A stretch of 64,000 nucleotides of DNA, taken from NCBI RefSeq assembly GCF_003226555.1, contig NZ_QKQS01000013.1, positions 223,890 through 287,889 on the forward strand. Direction: 5' to 3'. Source of the DNA: Rhodopseudomonas palustris (GTDB taxonomy: Bacteria > Pseudomonadota > Alphaproteobacteria > Rhizobiales > Xanthobacteraceae). Positions 41,735 to 52,297 of this stretch are shown one piece after another. The notes below the pieces were generated by a model that had not been told where the DNA came from, ran no database searches, and saw only the letters and a list, made by a program, of their open reading frames with translations. Position 1 is the first letter of the stretch, and every line of letters starts with the position of its first letter. The position numbers and the translations under genes were made by a program.

Positions 41735-42861
41735 CCGGCAGCCCTCATGTCCTCGGCGAGGCCGTCGATCAGCGCTCCGACCACCTGCTCCGACAGATTG
41801 GCGCTCAGTGCGATCCGCAGTCGCGCAGTGCCTTCGGGCACGGTCGGCGGCCGGATCGCGCGGACGTCGAAGCCGCGCCGCTGCAGCGACGCCGCAAGCG
41901 CCACCGCGGTGCGGTTGGCGCCGACGATGATCGGCAGGATGTGCGAGCCCGACGAGGTGATGCCGCAGCGCTGCTTCAGTTCACGATCCGCAAACGCGAC
42001 CAGCGCGGCGAGCCGCTGCCGCCGCTCGGGCCGGGTGCGACTGATGGTGAGCGCGGCCCGCGTCACCGCCGCGATCAGCGGCGACGGCGCGGTGGCGAAG
42101 ATGAACGGCCGCGCCCGGTTGACCAGGAAATCGCGCACGATCCGAGGCCCCAGCACGAAGCCGCCCATGGTGCCGAGCGCCTTGCCGCAAGTGTGCAGCG
42201 TGATGACGTTGGGCCGTCCCTCGAACGCCGCCGCCAGCCCCCGCCCCTCCGGTCCGACCACGCCGGTGGCATGCGCCTCGTCGATCACCAGGATGGCGTC
42301 GTGCCGATCCGCCACCGCGAGAAAGTCGGCGATCGGCGCGCTGTCGCCGTCCATGCTGTAGACGCTCTCGATCGAAATCCAGGCGCGCCCGCGCGCACCG
42401 CCGGCGCGCCACTGCCGCAGCCGCGCGTCGAACGCATCGACGTCGTTGTGCGGCACGCTCTCGCATGCGGCCCGGCCGCGGCGCATGCCTTCGTGCACGC
42501 TGGCGTGGATCAGTTCGTCGTACAGCACCAGATCGCCGCGCTGCGGCAGCGTCGCGAAGATCGCATGATTGGCACCGAAGCCGCCGCCGAGATACAGCGC
42601 GCTCTCGGCGCCGAAGTAATCGGCCGCCTCCGCTTCGAGCGCTTCGTGCTCGTCGTGATTTCCCCGCAGCAGCCGCGAACCGCCGGCGCCGATCGGCACG
42701 CCGCGTGCGATCGCATCTGCCGCGGCTTGGCGCAGCTCGTCCGACTCGGCGAGGCCGAGATAATCGTTGGAGGTGAAGTCGACGCCGGCGCGCGGCTGGA
42801 GCGAGCGTCGCCGGCCGGCGTCGTCGAGCGAACGCAGATCGGCTTCGAGGCTCTGATACAT
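41731..42861 (-). CDS. bioF: 8-amino-7-oxononanoate synthase
   Basis: PLP enzyme joining pimeloyl thioester and alanine to KAPA. 376 residues from ATG 42861 ([16 protein letters not shown]), with AGGA upstream; the frame is open to 42951 but that part is not family-like. Seen: [29 protein letters not shown] with the PLP Asp, and Lys in [15 protein letters not shown]. First gene of the bio group here; bioB and the pimeloyl genes are not in the window. Confidence 0.95.
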   Translation of the reverse strand: MYQSLEADLRSLDDAGRRRSLQPRAGVDFTSNDYLGLAESDELRQAAADAIARGVPIGAGGSRLLRGNHDEHEALEAEAADYFGAESALYLGGGFGANHAIFATLPQRGDLVLYDELIHASVHEGMRRGRAACESVPHNDVDAFDARLRQWRAGGARGRAWISIESVYSMDGDSAPIADFLAVADRHDAILVIDEAHATGVVGPEGRGLAAAFEGRPNVITLHTCGKALGTMGGFVLGPRIVRDFLVNRARPFIFATAPSPLIAAVTRAALTISRTRPERRQRLAALVAFADRELKQRCGITSSGSHILPIIVGANRTAVALAASLQRRGFDVRAIRPPTVPEGTARLRIALSANLSEQVVGALIDGLAEDMRAAG

Positions 42862-43007
42862 CGCTGATTGTCCTGGAGGTGCGGCCGATCGATCCGCGCA
42901 ACGCGGCGAGCGGCCCTGCCTGCCGTCACAGGTGAGGAAGTTCGACAACACGCGACCGCGGCGCGACGACGGATCGCGCCGCTGCGGTCGGTCGGTGCGA
43001 GCCTTGC

Positions 43008-43565
43008 TTAGCGCTCGGCGTCGGGTTCGTCACCGTCTTCTTCATAGCCCCGCTCTGAGGGGCCCATGACGATCTCGTTGCGCAGCGCTTCGAACCGCCG
43101 CCGCGTCTCGGCATCGCGGCTCTCGATGAAGGCGATCGCCTCGGCCCGCGGCATCGGGCCGGCCGTGATCGGATGCACACTGGCCCCGATGGTCTCGTCC
43201 ACATAGTAGCCGCGCTCGTCGCGGCGCAGCCGCCATTTGAAGCGCAGCGCGTCGAGCGGTCCCGGTCCCTCGCGGGTATAGCGCTCGAGATCGTCGTCCA
43301 CAGGATCGGGCTCGGGCGCCTCGGCATCGCGCTGCGCAGCACCGCCAGCCTCGGCGGGGTGCTCAGCCGACGGCTGATCGGATTCGGTCTCGGCCGCTTC
43401 CACCTCGTCAGTCGCGGGTTGTTCGCCGGACTCGGCGGCCCGCTGCGAGGCGTCGGACGAATCCCCCTCCGATACCGCTTCGTCGCGCTTGTCCGCGGCG
43501 TCGGGCTTTTCGAAGATGCTCGCGATCGCCGCGAGGGCTTCATCCGTTGGGTCGTTGGCAGTCAA
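43008..43565 (-). CDS. acidic hypothetical protein, 185 aa
   Basis: No family recognised. Best start is the TTG at 43565 (TANDPTDEALAAIASIFEKP), with GGGGGAG 7 bases upstream. Residues 20-90 are a Glu/Asp/Ala/Ser-rich disordered stretch; the C-terminal half is more structured (DALRFKWRLRRDERGYYVDE, HPITAGPMPRAEAIAFIESRDAE). No signal or membrane helix. Between the amidase (90 bp) and bioF (146 bp). Cytoplasmic; function unknown. Confidence 0.6.
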   Translation of the reverse strand: MTANDPTDEALAAIASIFEKPDAADKRDEAVSEGDSSDASQRAAESGEQPATDEVEAAETESDQPSAEHPAEAGGAAQRDAEAPEPDPVDDDLERYTREGPGPLDALRFKWRLRRDERGYYVDETIGASVHPITAGPMPRAEAIAFIESRDAETRRRFEALRNEIVMGPSERGYEEDGDEPDAER

Positions 43566-43654
43566 TACAAGGCTCCCCCAGCTCAGGCACGAAGAAAACA
43601 CCTCGGCCGAGCACGTCAACGCAGACAATGGTCGCTGGTTTCTATTTTGTGTGG

Positions 43655-45085
43655 CTATGTCGAGGCACAGACCGGCGGACGTCGGGTTTTCCACGGCCGT
43701 TCGCGTTCGAGTTGTGCAGCGAGACGGAGCAGCGTCGCTTCTTCGCCGAACCGGCCAGCGAACATCATCCCGATCGGCAGCCCGCTCGCACTCCACGCCA
43801 GCGGCACTGACATCGCCGGTTGTCCCGACATATTAGCAAGGCTGGTCCCCGGAATGTACCGGCGCAGCGTCGGGCTGATGCCGGACAGGTCGCGCGCCAT
43901 GGTGTCGAGCTCGCCGATCCGCAGCGGCAGTGCGCACAGCGTCGGCGACAGCAAGATATCGACGCCTGTGAAGAAATCGGCCAGCGCCCGCGAAATCTGA
44001 AACGCGGCGAGCTCGGCGGCGCAGTAATCGACGCCATTCGCCTTGCGCGCATTGGCGGCCGACGCCAGCGTCAGCACTTCGAAATCTCGCTCGGTCATCG
44101 GCCGACCGAAAGTCTGCTCGGCGAGCCGCACCGCAAGCCCGGTATTGCAGGCGACAATGGTGGCGATCACTTGCGCCGGATCGGACGGCAACACCGGCGC
44201 GCGCTCCTCGACATGATGGCCGAGGCCTTCGAGCAGCTTGGCCGTATCACGCACCGCCGCGGCGATTTCGGGATCGATCGGATCGCCATAGGTCGAGCGA
44301 TCGGTGAACGCGATCCGCAACCGCCCCGGATCGCGGCCGACTTCGTCGGCGAACGGCCGCTCCGGTGCTGGCGCGACATAGGGGCTCGACGGCTCGGGGC
44401 CGTGCAGCGCGTCGAGCATCACAGCGCTGTCGCGCACGCTGATACTCACGACATGGCCGCAGGCGAAGCCGCCCCAACCGGCGCCGCGATCCGGCCCGAT
44501 CGGATTGCGCGCCCGGGTCGGCTTCAGCCCGAACACGCCGCAGGCCGAGGCCGGAATCCGGATCGAGCCGCCGCCGTCGCTGGCATGCGCCACCGGCAGA
44601 ATCCGCGCAGCGACCGCGGCCGCAGCGCCGCCCGACGAGCCGCCGGACGAATGATCGAGATTCCAAGGATTGCGGGTCGGGCCGTGCAGCCGCGACTCGG
44701 TGGTCGGCATCAGGCCGAATTCCGGGCTGGCGCTCTTGCCGAACACGGTGACGCCGGAATTCAGAAACCGCTGCGCCAGCGTGCCGGTGTGGGGCGCGAC
44801 GAAATCCTTGTACAGGCTGGCGCCGAACGTGGTGCGGGTGCCGACGATCAGATCGAGATCCTTCAAGAGAAACGGCACGCCGGTGAACGGCCCCTGCGGC
44901 AGGCCGGCTTCGATCTGCTTGCGCGCGTAGTCGTCGTGGCGGACGACGACGGCGTTGAGCTTGGGATCGACCGCCTCGGTGCGCGCGATCGCCTCGTCGA
45001 GCAATTCGCCCGCGGTCACCTGCTTGCTGCGAACCAATTCGGCGAGGCCAACACCGTCGTAATTGTCGTAGTCCTTGAACGCCAT
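43655..45085 (-). CDS. amidase-signature family hydrolase
   Basis: 476 residues. The Ser-cisSer-Lys triad is visible: Lys in [12 protein letters not shown], cis-Ser in [18 protein letters not shown] and the nucleophile Ser in [15 protein letters not shown]. Resembles GatA and bacterial amidases, but lacks any gat partner genes nearby, so a free-standing amidase is likely. Substrate cannot be assigned. Not visibly in an operon with the dehydrogenase upstream, because a repeat element lies between them. Confidence 0.9.
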   Translation of the reverse strand: MAFKDYDNYDGVGLAELVRSKQVTAGELLDEAIARTEAVDPKLNAVVVRHDDYARKQIEAGLPQGPFTGVPFLLKDLDLIVGTRTTFGASLYKDFVAPHTGTLAQRFLNSGVTVFGKSASPEFGLMPTTESRLHGPTRNPWNLDHSSGGSSGGAAAAVAARILPVAHASDGGGSIRIPASACGVFGLKPTRARNPIGPDRGAGWGGFACGHVVSISVRDSAVMLDALHGPEPSSPYVAPAPERPFADEVGRDPGRLRIAFTDRSTYGDPIDPEIAAAVRDTAKLLEGLGHHVEERAPVLPSDPAQVIATIVACNTGLAVRLAEQTFGRPMTERDFEVLTLASAANARKANGVDYCAAELAAFQISRALADFFTGVDILLSPTLCALPLRIGELDTMARDLSGISPTLRRYIPGTSLANMSGQPAMSVPLAWSASGLPIGMMFAGRFGEEATLLRLAAQLERERPWKTRRPPVCAST

Positions 45086-45137
45086 GATGGGCCTTCCCCC
45101 GAGGCTTGTTTTGGTGATGATGCAATGATCTTTGAGG

Positions 45138-45216
45138 CGTCATTGCGAGCGAAGCGACGAAGCAATGCAGTCTCGGCCTCGCAGCTCTGGATTGCTTCGC
45201 TTCGCTCGCAATGACG
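45138..45216. repeat. palindromic intergenic repeat (CGTCATTGCGAGCGAAGCGA type)
   Basis: CGTCATTGCGAGCGAAGCGA at the left pairs with TCGCTTCGCTCGCAATGACG at the right, forming a long hairpin with an inner AAGCAATGCAG/CTGGATTGCTT pair. A repeat of this sequence is common in Bradyrhizobium-group intergenic DNA to my knowledge. Confidence 0.85.
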
Positions 45217-45247
45217 CGCGTTGCCGTGATGAACGCCGAGCGCCCAA

Positions 45248-46237
45248 CTAACCGAGCACGTCCTGATTGACGACGTTGACGCGGATCGGGTCGCCGTCGA
45301 GCACGCTCAGCATGTTGCGCGCGGTCTGTTCGCCCATGCGGTCGAGCGCTTCGCGGGTGACGCCGGCGACGTGCGGCGCGATGATCACATTGGGCAGGTC
45401 GAACAGTCTATGGCCGTGCGGCGGCGGCTCCTGCTCGAACACGTCTAACCCGGCGCCGGCGAGCTGGCCGGCGAGCAGAGCGTCGTACAGCGCCTGTTCG
45501 ACCACGATGCCGCCGCGCGCGGTGTTGATCAGATACGCGGTGGGTTTCATCTTCGACAGCCGTTTCGCATCGAACAGCCCGGTGGTCTCCGCCGTCTTCG
45601 GGCAGTGCAGGCTGACGAAATCGGCATTCGGCAGCGCGGCGTCGAGATCGGCCACCGGCTTGCAGCCGGCCGCTTCGATCGCAGCCGCCGGCACGTAAGG
45701 GTCGTACACCAGGGCGTTCATTTCCATCGCCAGGCAGCGCTTGGCGGTGCGGGTGCCGATCCGGCCGAAGCCGACGATCAGCACCGTCTTGCCGAACAGA
45801 TCGAACGGCAGCAGGCCGAGCCGCGTCGCCCAGGCGCCGGTCTTGACCAGCGCGTGCAGCTCGGCGCCGCGCTTGGCCAGCGTCAGCATCATGAACAGCG
45901 CCTGCTCGGCGACCGAGGGTGAATTCGCCGTGCCCGCGGTCATCAGCGGCACCTTGCGCTTGCTCAGCGCCGGCACGTCGATCGCATCAAAGCCGACGCC
46001 GATCCGCGCCACCACGCGCATCTCCTGCGCCGCATCGAGCTCGCGCTCGCCGAACCGGGTGGCGCCGAGCGCGACGCCGTGCACCGGCGCTTGGCTGCGT
46101 AGCAGCGCGTCAAACTCCTCCGCCGATATCATGTTGGGAAATTCGATCATCTCGATGTCGCCGCGTGCGGCGATCAGCGCCCTGCCCTGCTGCGACAACG
46201 ATTCCGTCACCAGCAGCTTCTTCGTGTTGGACGTCAT
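45248..46237 (-). CDS. D-2-hydroxyacid dehydrogenase (phosphoglycerate dehydrogenase-like)
   Basis: NAD-dependent oxidoreductase, 329 residues from ATG 46237. The NAD site is VLIVGFGRIGTRTAKRCLAM; catalytic Arg in VVARIGVGFDAID, Glu in DVFEQEPPP and His in VIIAPHVAGVTREAL. No ACT or other regulatory domain, so it is a short form and may act on other 2-hydroxyacids than 3-phosphoglycerate. The ribosome site (AGGA) is unusually close to this ATG, so the start is uncertain. Between the EamA transporter and the amidase. Confidence 0.9.
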   Translation of the reverse strand: MTSNTKKLLVTESLSQQGRALIAARGDIEMIEFPNMISAEEFDALLRSQAPVHGVALGATRFGERELDAAQEMRVVARIGVGFDAIDVPALSKRKVPLMTAGTANSPSVAEQALFMMLTLAKRGAELHALVKTGAWATRLGLLPFDLFGKTVLIVGFGRIGTRTAKRCLAMEMNALVYDPYVPAAAIEAAGCKPVADLDAALPNADFVSLHCPKTAETTGLFDAKRLSKMKPTAYLINTARGGIVVEQALYDALLAGQLAGAGLDVFEQEPPPHGHRLFDLPNVIIAPHVAGVTREALDRMGEQTARNMLSVLDGDPIRVNVVNQDVLG

Positions 46238-46343
46238 TTCCTGCCCCGAGATCTTGTTCGTTGGTCGCGCCGCTCGTGATGCGGCGGCGACCTGTTTCTG
46301 TATCAGGCCGCGCGTTGCGCGGTCCACCTGCAATTGCCGCGGA

Positions 46344-47243
46344 TCAGGACCGCGTGGCCAGCGCCACGCCCGCGAGCGTCATCACCAAGGCGGCGATCTG
46401 GCCGAGGCCGAGCGGCTCGTGCAGCGCGACCGCCGAGGCGACGACGCCGATCACCGGCGTCGCCATCGTGCCGATCGCCGCGACCGAGGCCGGCAGCCGC
46501 TGCAATGCGGCGAACCAGCAGACATAGGCGACGCAGAACTGGATCACGATCAGATACACGATCCCCGCCCAGCCGAGCGGCGTCAGCACCGACGGATGCG
46601 GGATCTCGAAGGCGAGCCCGATCGCCGCCACCGGAATGCAGCCGAGCCCGATCTGCCACGCCGCGGAGGTGGCGCCGGGCAGCGCGATCGGAAACCGCTT
46701 CAGGAAGATGGTGCCGAGCGCGAAGCCGAGCGCGCCGATCAGCGCCAGCAGGATGCCGGGCAGCTTCGCCAGGCTGGCGGCGAAGCCCGCCGCGCCCATC
46801 AGCGCGGCGATGCCGCCGAACGCCAGCACCAGCGCCGCGACGCGCCGCAGCGTCAGCCGCTCGCCGAGCAGCGGCCAAGCCAAGAGCGCCGTCCACACCG
46901 GCATGGTGTAGGCGATCACCGCGGTCTCGCCGGCCGGCAGCCACAGCAGCGCCAGCCCCATCACCGCCATCCACAGCGTGACGTTGAAGAACGCCGAGAT
47001 CACCAGCCGCAGCCGCTGGCCTCGCGGCACCGCCAGGCTGTCGCCGCGCAGCGCCGCATAGCCGAACAGCGCCAGCGACCCGGCGATGCCGGTCAGGCCG
47101 CGCAGCGGCAGCGGCGGCCATTGCGCGATCAGATATTTGGTGACCGGCCAGCTCAGGCCCCAGGCCACCGTGGTGACGGTCAGGAACACCAGGCCGCCGG
47201 ACGCGATGCGGCCGCGGGCGGGAATCGGAGAAGGATTTGACAT
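46344..47243 (-). CDS. EamA/DMT-superfamily transporter
   Basis: Inner-membrane permease, 299 residues from ATG 47243 (MSNPSPIPARG), with GGA upstream. About ten hydrophobic helices in two EamA repeats (TVTTVAWGLSWPVTKYLIAQ and ALIGALGFALGTIFLKRFPI begin the two halves). The conserved end of helix 10, GVALATRS, is present. Substrate unknown; such proteins often export amino acids or metabolites. 106 bp upstream of the dehydrogenase gene on the same strand. Confidence 0.9.
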   Translation of the reverse strand: MSNPSPIPARGRIASGGLVFLTVTTVAWGLSWPVTKYLIAQWPPLPLRGLTGIAGSLALFGYAALRGDSLAVPRGQRLRLVISAFFNVTLWMAVMGLALLWLPAGETAVIAYTMPVWTALLAWPLLGERLTLRRVAALVLAFGGIAALMGAAGFAASLAKLPGILLALIGALGFALGTIFLKRFPIALPGATSAAWQIGLGCIPVAAIGLAFEIPHPSVLTPLGWAGIVYLIVIQFCVAYVCWFAALQRLPASVAAIGTMATPVIGVVASAVALHEPLGLGQIAALVMTLAGVALATRS

Positions 47244-47905
47244 GGAGAATCCGGCAGAAGGAGCGTCCAGAATGCCGGTGTTGGGGTCCTGACGCCACCC
47301 GTAATCGGGCACCTCTCAGGGGTCTTTCGTGAGTCGGGTTTGGCAAGCCCCGAAAGCGAAAAAATACCTGCCCTGTGAACAGCGGGTGCAGCCTCGATCG
47401 GGGGCACGCCGCCGACTTTTTCGACTTTGGAATCTGTAAGGACTCACCGATACTTGACCGGGTCAGGGCGAGCCGCGGCCCCTGTTTTCCACCTTAATCC
47501 ACCACATTTAGTATTTGATTCAGGAACCCGCACTATTGCTTGACGGGTCGGACGGAGTCGGCCTAGCTTCAGGGCCGTCCAGCGAGGGAGTGTTTTGTCC
47601 CGCCGGACGTTTCCCAGAAGGGTCCAGACCGGCCACCTCCGACAGCCACAGCGGCAGCGGGGCGAGGCATCGTCTGCTCCTAAATCGACCGTTGGGGCGC
47701 ATTCCGACGGGCCGGCAAAACGGCTCGCAAAGCGACATGGGGCGTTATGATGGGTGGAGTGCCCGGCTGCAAAATGCGGCCGTCGCCTCTGCCCGCAAAA
47801 ACAGACGGAGCCGGGCCACGGCTCGCAGGGCGAACAAGGTTCGCCGACCAGCAACTTCCCGGGCTACCCACGGCGGGGGTTCGGGCGACTTGAACGGGGC
47901 ACGAG
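47244..47905. promoter_or_regulatory. 662-bp region upstream of nrdJ
   Basis: No credible gene. Two AT-richer spots, around 47495-47545 (CCACATTTAGTATTTGATTC) and near 47690, differ from the GC-rich remainder. The first might include an NrdR-like box (core ATTTAGTATTTGAT), but the fit is weak. I looked for a B12 riboswitch, expected for a cobalamin enzyme, and could not recognise its conserved core. Confidence 0.4.
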
Positions 47906-50900
47906 ATGAAGATCGAACGGCGTTACACCAAGGACGGCCAGTCTCCCTACGCGGACGTCGCGTTCAGGCTGACGACCAGCGAGATTCGCAATCCGGACGG
48001 GTCGGTGGTGTTCCGCCTCGAGAATGTCGAGGTGCCGGAGTTCTGGTCGCAGGTCGCCTCCGACGTGCTGGCGCAGAAGTATTTCCGCAAAGCGGGCGTC
48101 GCCGCGCGCCTAAAGAAGGTCGAGGAAGAGAGCGTGCCGTCGTGGCTGTGGCGCTCCGTGCCCGACACCGAAGCCCTCGCCGCTGTGCCCGAGAGCGAGC
48201 GCTTCACCTCCGAACATTCCGCCAAGCAGGTGTTCGATCGGCTGGCCGGCTGCTGGACCTATTGGGGCTGGAAGGGCAGCTACTTCTCGAGCGAAGACGA
48301 CGCCCGCGCGTTCTTCGACGAGCTGCGCTACATGCTGGCGATGCAGATGGTGGCGCCGAATAGCCCGCAGTGGTTCAACACCGGCCTGCACTGGGCCTAC
48401 GGCGTCGACGGCCCCGGCCAGGGCCACTATTACGTCGACTACAAGACCGGCAAGCTGACCAAGTCGAAGTCGGCCTACGAGCATCCGCAGCCGCACGCCT
48501 GCTTCATCCAGGGCATCGAGGACGATCTCGTCAACGACGGCGGCATCATGGACCTGTGGGTCCGCGAGGCGCGGCTGTTCAAATACGGCTCCGGCACCGG
48601 CTCCAACTTCTCGCGGCTGCGCGGTGAAGGCGAACGGCTGTCGGGCGGCGGCAAGTCCTCCGGCCTGATGAGCTTCCTGAAGATCGGCGACCGCGCCGCC
48701 GGCGCCATCAAGAGCGGCGGCACCACCCGCCGCGCCGCCAAGATGGTGGTGGTCGACGTCGATCACCCGGACATCGAGGCCTATATCGATTGGAAGGTGA
48801 AGGAGGAGCAGAAGGTCGCCGCGCTCGTCACCGGCTCCAAGACCAACCAGAAGCACCTCAAGGCGATCCTGAAGGCCTGCGTCAACTGCCAGGGCTCGGG
48901 CGACGATTGCTTCGATCCGGAGAAGAACCCGGCGCTGCGCCGCGAGGTCAAGCTGGCGCGCCGCGCGCTGGTGACCGACGCCATGATCAAGCGCGTCATC
49001 CAGTACGCCAAGCAGGGCTACAAGGAGATCGACTTCCCGATCTACGACACCGACTGGGATTCGGAGGCGTACCTCACCGTCGCCGGCCAGAACTCCAACA
49101 ACTCGGTGTCGCTCCGCGACGACTTCCTGCGCGCGGTCGAGACCGACGGCGACTGGCACCTCACCGCTCGCACCAACAAGAAGGTGGTGAAGACGCTGAA
49201 GGCGCGCGACCTGTGGGAGAAGATCGGCACCGCGGCCTGGGCCAGCGCCGATCCCGGCCTGCACTTCAACACCACGATGAACGACTGGCACACCTGCAAG
49301 GCGTCCGGCGACATCCGCGCGTCCAATCCGTGCTCGGAATACATGTTCCTGGACGACACCGCCTGCAACCTCGCCTCGGCCAACCTGCTGACGTTCTACA
49401 ACACCGAGACCAACACCTTCGATCTCGACGCCTACGAGCATCTGTGCCGGCTGTGGACCGTGGTGCTGGAAATCTCGGTGCTGATGGCCCAGTTCCCGTC
49501 CAAGCAGATCGCCGAGCTATCTTACGAATTCCGCACCCTCGGCCTCGGCTTCGCCAATATCGGCGGCCTGCTGATGACCATGGGTCTGTCGTACGACTCC
49601 AAGGAAGGCCGCGCGCTGTGCGGCGCCCTCTCCGCCATCATGACCGGCACCGCGTACGCGACCTCGGCCGAGATGGCCGCCAAGCTCGGCGCCTTCCCCG
49701 GCTACAAGAAGAACGCCGACCATATGCTGCGGGTGATCCGCAATCACCGCCGCGCTGCGCACGGCGAAAGCCGCGTCTATGAGGCGCTGTCGGTCAACCC
49801 GGTGCCGCTCGACCACACCAACTGCCCGATCCCGGACGCCGTCGCCCACGCCAAGGCGGCCTGGGACAAGGCGCTCGAACTCGGCGAGCAGCACGGCTAC
49901 CGCAACGCGCAAACCACCGTGGTCGCGCCGACCGGCACCATCGGCCTCGTCATGGACTGCGACACCACCGGCATCGAGCCCGACTTCGCGCTGGTGAAGT
50001 TCAAGAAGCTGGCCGGCGGCGGCTATTGGAAGATCATCAACCGCGCCGTTCCGGCCGCGCTGCGCGTGCTCGGCTATCCGGAAAGCCAGATCGCCGAGAT
50101 CGAGGCCTACGCGGTCGGCCACGGCTCACTCAGCAACGCCCCAGCCATCAACGTGACGACGCTGAAGGCCAAGGGTTTCACCGACGAGGCGCTGAAGAAG
50201 GTCGAGGCCGCGCTGCCGACCGCCTTCGACATCAAGTTCGCCTTCAACAAGTGGACCTTCGGCGAGGACTTCCTCAAAGAGACGCTCAAGATCGAGGCCG
50301 AGCAGATCGCCGCGCCGAACTTCGACCTGCTCGCCGCGCTCGGCTTCACCAAGCGCGAGATCGAGGCCGCCAACATCCACATCTGCGGCGCCATGACGGT
50401 CGAAGGTGCGCCGCATCTGAAGCCCGAGCACTACGCGGTGTTCGATTGCGCCAATCCCTGCGGCAAGATCGGCAAGCGCTATCTGTCGGTCGAGAGCCAC
50501 ATCCGCATGATGGCGGCGGCGCAGCCGTTCATCTCCGGTGCGATCTCCAAGACCATCAACATGCCGAACGACGCCGCGGTGGAGGACTGCAAGTCCGCCT
50601 ACATGCTGTCGTGGAAGCTGGCGCTGAAGGCCAATGCGCTCTATCGCGACGGCTCCAAGCTGTCGCAGCCGCTGAACTCGCAGCTGATCGCGGACGACGA
50701 CGAGGACGAGGACATCGACACCTTCCTCGACAAGCCGATGGCCGCCCGCGCCGCGCACATCTCCGAGAAGGTGGTGGAGCGCCTGGTCGAGCGCATCGTG
50801 GTGATGCGCGAGCGCGAGAAGATGCCGGATCGCCGCAAGGGCTACACCCAGAAGGCAGTGGTCGGCGGCCACAAGGTCTATCTGCGCACCGGCGAATACG

Positions 50901-51679
50901 ATGACGGCCGCCTCGGCGAGATTTTTATCGACATGCACAAGGAGGGTGCGGCGCTCCGCTCCTTCATCAACAACTTCGCCATCGCCGTTTCGCTGGGTCT
51001 CCAGTACGGCGTGCCGCTCGAAGAATATGTCGACGCCTTCACCTTCACCCGGTTCGAGCCGGCCGGTCCCGTGCAGGGCAACGACTCGATCAAATACGCC
51101 ACCTCAATCCTCGACTATGTATTCCGCGAGCTGGCGGTGAGCTACATGGGCCGGTTCGACCTCGCCCATGTCGATCCGACCGAGACCGGCTTCGACGCCA
51201 TCGGCAAGGGCGTCGACGAAGGCAAGGCGCCGGACGGCGGCATGGTCGCGGGCCCGGCGGCGGCGACCAAGTACCTGTCCAAGGGCCTGACCCGGTCGCG
51301 CACCGACAATCTGGTGGTGATGCGCAGCACCCCCGCCCACCCGGCGGATTCGACGCCGCGCAGCACCCCGGCCGGCGCCGCGCCGACCGTCACCGCGCTC
51401 GCTTCCTCGCGCGTCGGTGACGCCCTCGAAGGCGCCACCGCGCTGAAGCAGGAAGTGCAGACCGAGCTGTCGCCGACCGAAAAGCTGGAAGCGCTGCAGT
51501 GGAGCAAAGCCGCCCCCGCCGCGACCCAGCCCGCCCCGAGCAAAGCCGAACGCCGCGCCGAAGCCAAAGCCAAGGGCTACGAAGGCGAGATGTGCTCGGA
51601 GTGCGGCAACTTCACACTCGTCCGTAACGGGACCTGCATGAAGTGCGATACTTGCGGGTCCACGACGGGATGCTCGTAA
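47906..51679 (+). CDS. nrdJ: vitamin B12-dependent ribonucleoside-diphosphate reductase (class II)
   Basis: Reduces ribonucleotides to deoxyribonucleotides with adenosylcobalamin, oxygen-independent. 1257 residues. Seen: N-terminal [34 protein letters not shown], the radical/substrate site [40 protein letters not shown], and a C-terminal zinc-finger-like tail [22 protein letters not shown] that probably helps re-reduction. The insert near residue 320-360 with [11 protein letters not shown] is usual for this long form. Monocistronic, followed by a perfect hairpin. Confidence 0.97.
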   Translation: MKIERRYTKDGQSPYADVAFRLTTSEIRNPDGSVVFRLENVEVPEFWSQVASDVLAQKYFRKAGVAARLKKVEEESVPSWLWRSVPDTEALAAVPESERFTSEHSAKQVFDRLAGCWTYWGWKGSYFSSEDDARAFFDELRYMLAMQMVAPNSPQWFNTGLHWAYGVDGPGQGHYYVDYKTGKLTKSKSAYEHPQPHACFIQGIEDDLVNDGGIMDLWVREARLFKYGSGTGSNFSRLRGEGERLSGGGKSSGLMSFLKIGDRAAGAIKSGGTTRRAAKMVVVDVDHPDIEAYIDWKVKEEQKVAALVTGSKTNQKHLKAILKACVNCQGSGDDCFDPEKNPALRREVKLARRALVTDAMIKRVIQYAKQGYKEIDFPIYDTDWDSEAYLTVAGQNSNNSVSLRDDFLRAVETDGDWHLTARTNKKVVKTLKARDLWEKIGTAAWASADPGLHFNTTMNDWHTCKASGDIRASNPCSEYMFLDDTACNLASANLLTFYNTETNTFDLDAYEHLCRLWTVVLEISVLMAQFPSKQIAELSYEFRTLGLGFANIGGLLMTMGLSYDSKEGRALCGALSAIMTGTAYATSAEMAAKLGAFPGYKKNADHMLRVIRNHRRAAHGESRVYEALSVNPVPLDHTNCPIPDAVAHAKAAWDKALELGEQHGYRNAQTTVVAPTGTIGLVMDCDTTGIEPDFALVKFKKLAGGGYWKIINRAVPAALRVLGYPESQIAEIEAYAVGHGSLSNAPAINVTTLKAKGFTDEALKKVEAALPTAFDIKFAFNKWTFGEDFLKETLKIEAEQIAAPNFDLLAALGFTKREIEAANIHICGAMTVEGAPHLKPEHYAVFDCANPCGKIGKRYLSVESHIRMMAAAQPFISGAISKTINMPNDAAVEDCKSAYMLSWKLALKANALYRDGSKLSQPLNSQLIADDDEDEDIDTFLDKPMAARAAHISEKVVERLVERIVVMREREKMPDRRKGYTQKAVVGGHKVYLRTGEYDDGRLGEIFIDMHKEGAALRSFINNFAIAVSLGLQYGVPLEEYVDAFTFTRFEPAGPVQGNDSIKYATSILDYVFRELAVSYMGRFDLAHVDPTETGFDAIGKGVDEGKAPDGGMVAGPAAATKYLSKGLTRSRTDNLVVMRSTPAHPADSTPRSTPAGAAPTVTALASSRVGDALEGATALKQEVQTELSPTEKLEALQWSKAAPAATQPAPSKAERRAEAKAKGYEGEMCSECGNFTLVRNGTCMKCDTCGSTTGCS

Positions 51680-51700
51680 TCGACTAATCCACAGGTTGAA

Positions 51701-51722
51701 GGGCGGCGACTACTCGCCGCCC
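51701..51722 (+). terminator. hairpin after nrdJ
   Basis: GGGCGGCGA-CTAC-TCGCCGCCC, a perfect 9-bp stem, 22 bp after the nrdJ stop. Followed by TTGACATAAT rather than a T-run; the TTGACA could be the -35 of the next gene. Confidence 0.65.
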
Positions 51723-51777
51723 TTGACATAATAGAACAAATCACGAACGGTATCAGATGCAGCAATAGGAGCCGATC

Positions 51778-52017
51778 ATGGCGAAGCGCGATTACCACGT
51801 GGTGCCGAACGGAGATCGTGGCGGCTGGGATGTCCGACGCGAAGGCTCCGACCGATCAAGCGGACATTTCGAACGCAAGTCGGACGCCATGGATCGTGGT
51901 CGAGAACTCGCAAGAGAGCGACGGACCGAACTTGTCGAGCACGGCCGCAACGGTCGTATCCAAGATAGCGACAGCTACGGCAACGATCCCAATCCGCCGA
52001 GGGACCGGAAACACTAG
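51778..52017 (+). CDS. DUF2188-family small protein
   Basis: 79 residues, start ATG 51778 with AGGAG at 7 bases. The sequence DYHVVPNGDRGGWDVRREGS, SSGHFERKSDAMDRGRELAR and the end HGRNGRIQDSDSYGNDP match the DUF2188 pattern (short beta-beta-alpha proteins whose role is not known). First gene of the accessory zone after nrdJ, in more AT-rich DNA. Confidence 0.85.
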   Translation: MAKRDYHVVPNGDRGGWDVRREGSDRSSGHFERKSDAMDRGRELARERRTELVEHGRNGRIQDSDSYGNDPNPPRDRKH

Positions 52018-52080
52018 GACGAACGCCCCGTTGCCAGGTGTGATGACCGGGCGTGGATCATCCGTACTCGGGAGCCAGAA

Positions 52081-52239
52081 ATGCCGAAGCTGGTTCAATA
52101 TCGATGCAGAAATTGCGGCCATCGATTTTCCTACGAAGCACTAAGCCCGGAGGAAGTTCGCGAGGCACAACGAAGGGGCGACGACTTATCGAGGATACAT
52201 TGCCCTCGCTGCAATCGCACCGATCTGGATCGAGAATGA
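52081..52239 (+). CDS. 52-aa zinc-ribbon protein
   Basis: Starts at ATG 52081 with GGGAG 6-7 bases upstream. The product has two CxxC knuckles: YRCRNCGHRF at residues 7-16 and IHCPRCNRTDL at 39-49, separated by a charged helix (SPEEVREAQRRGDDL). This is the pattern of a four-Cys zinc ribbon of the FmdB-like or rubredoxin-like kind. 63 bp after the DUF2188 gene and 58 bp before the TIR gene on the same strand. The Cys pattern and ribosome site make it very likely real although short. Confidence 0.8.
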   Translation: MPKLVQYRCRNCGHRFSYEALSPEEVREAQRRGDDLSRIHCPRCNRTDLDRE

Positions 52240-52297
52240 GAACGCTTGACCTCTTTTATCGATAATCCAGCCGACCTCGTCGTTATGGAGCCCTCTT

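Noticed and set aside
47520-47905. B12 riboswitch before nrdJ
   Set aside because: A GCCAC-containing stretch near 47650 was noticed, but the conserved core elements of the cobalamin riboswitch in proper order were not found.
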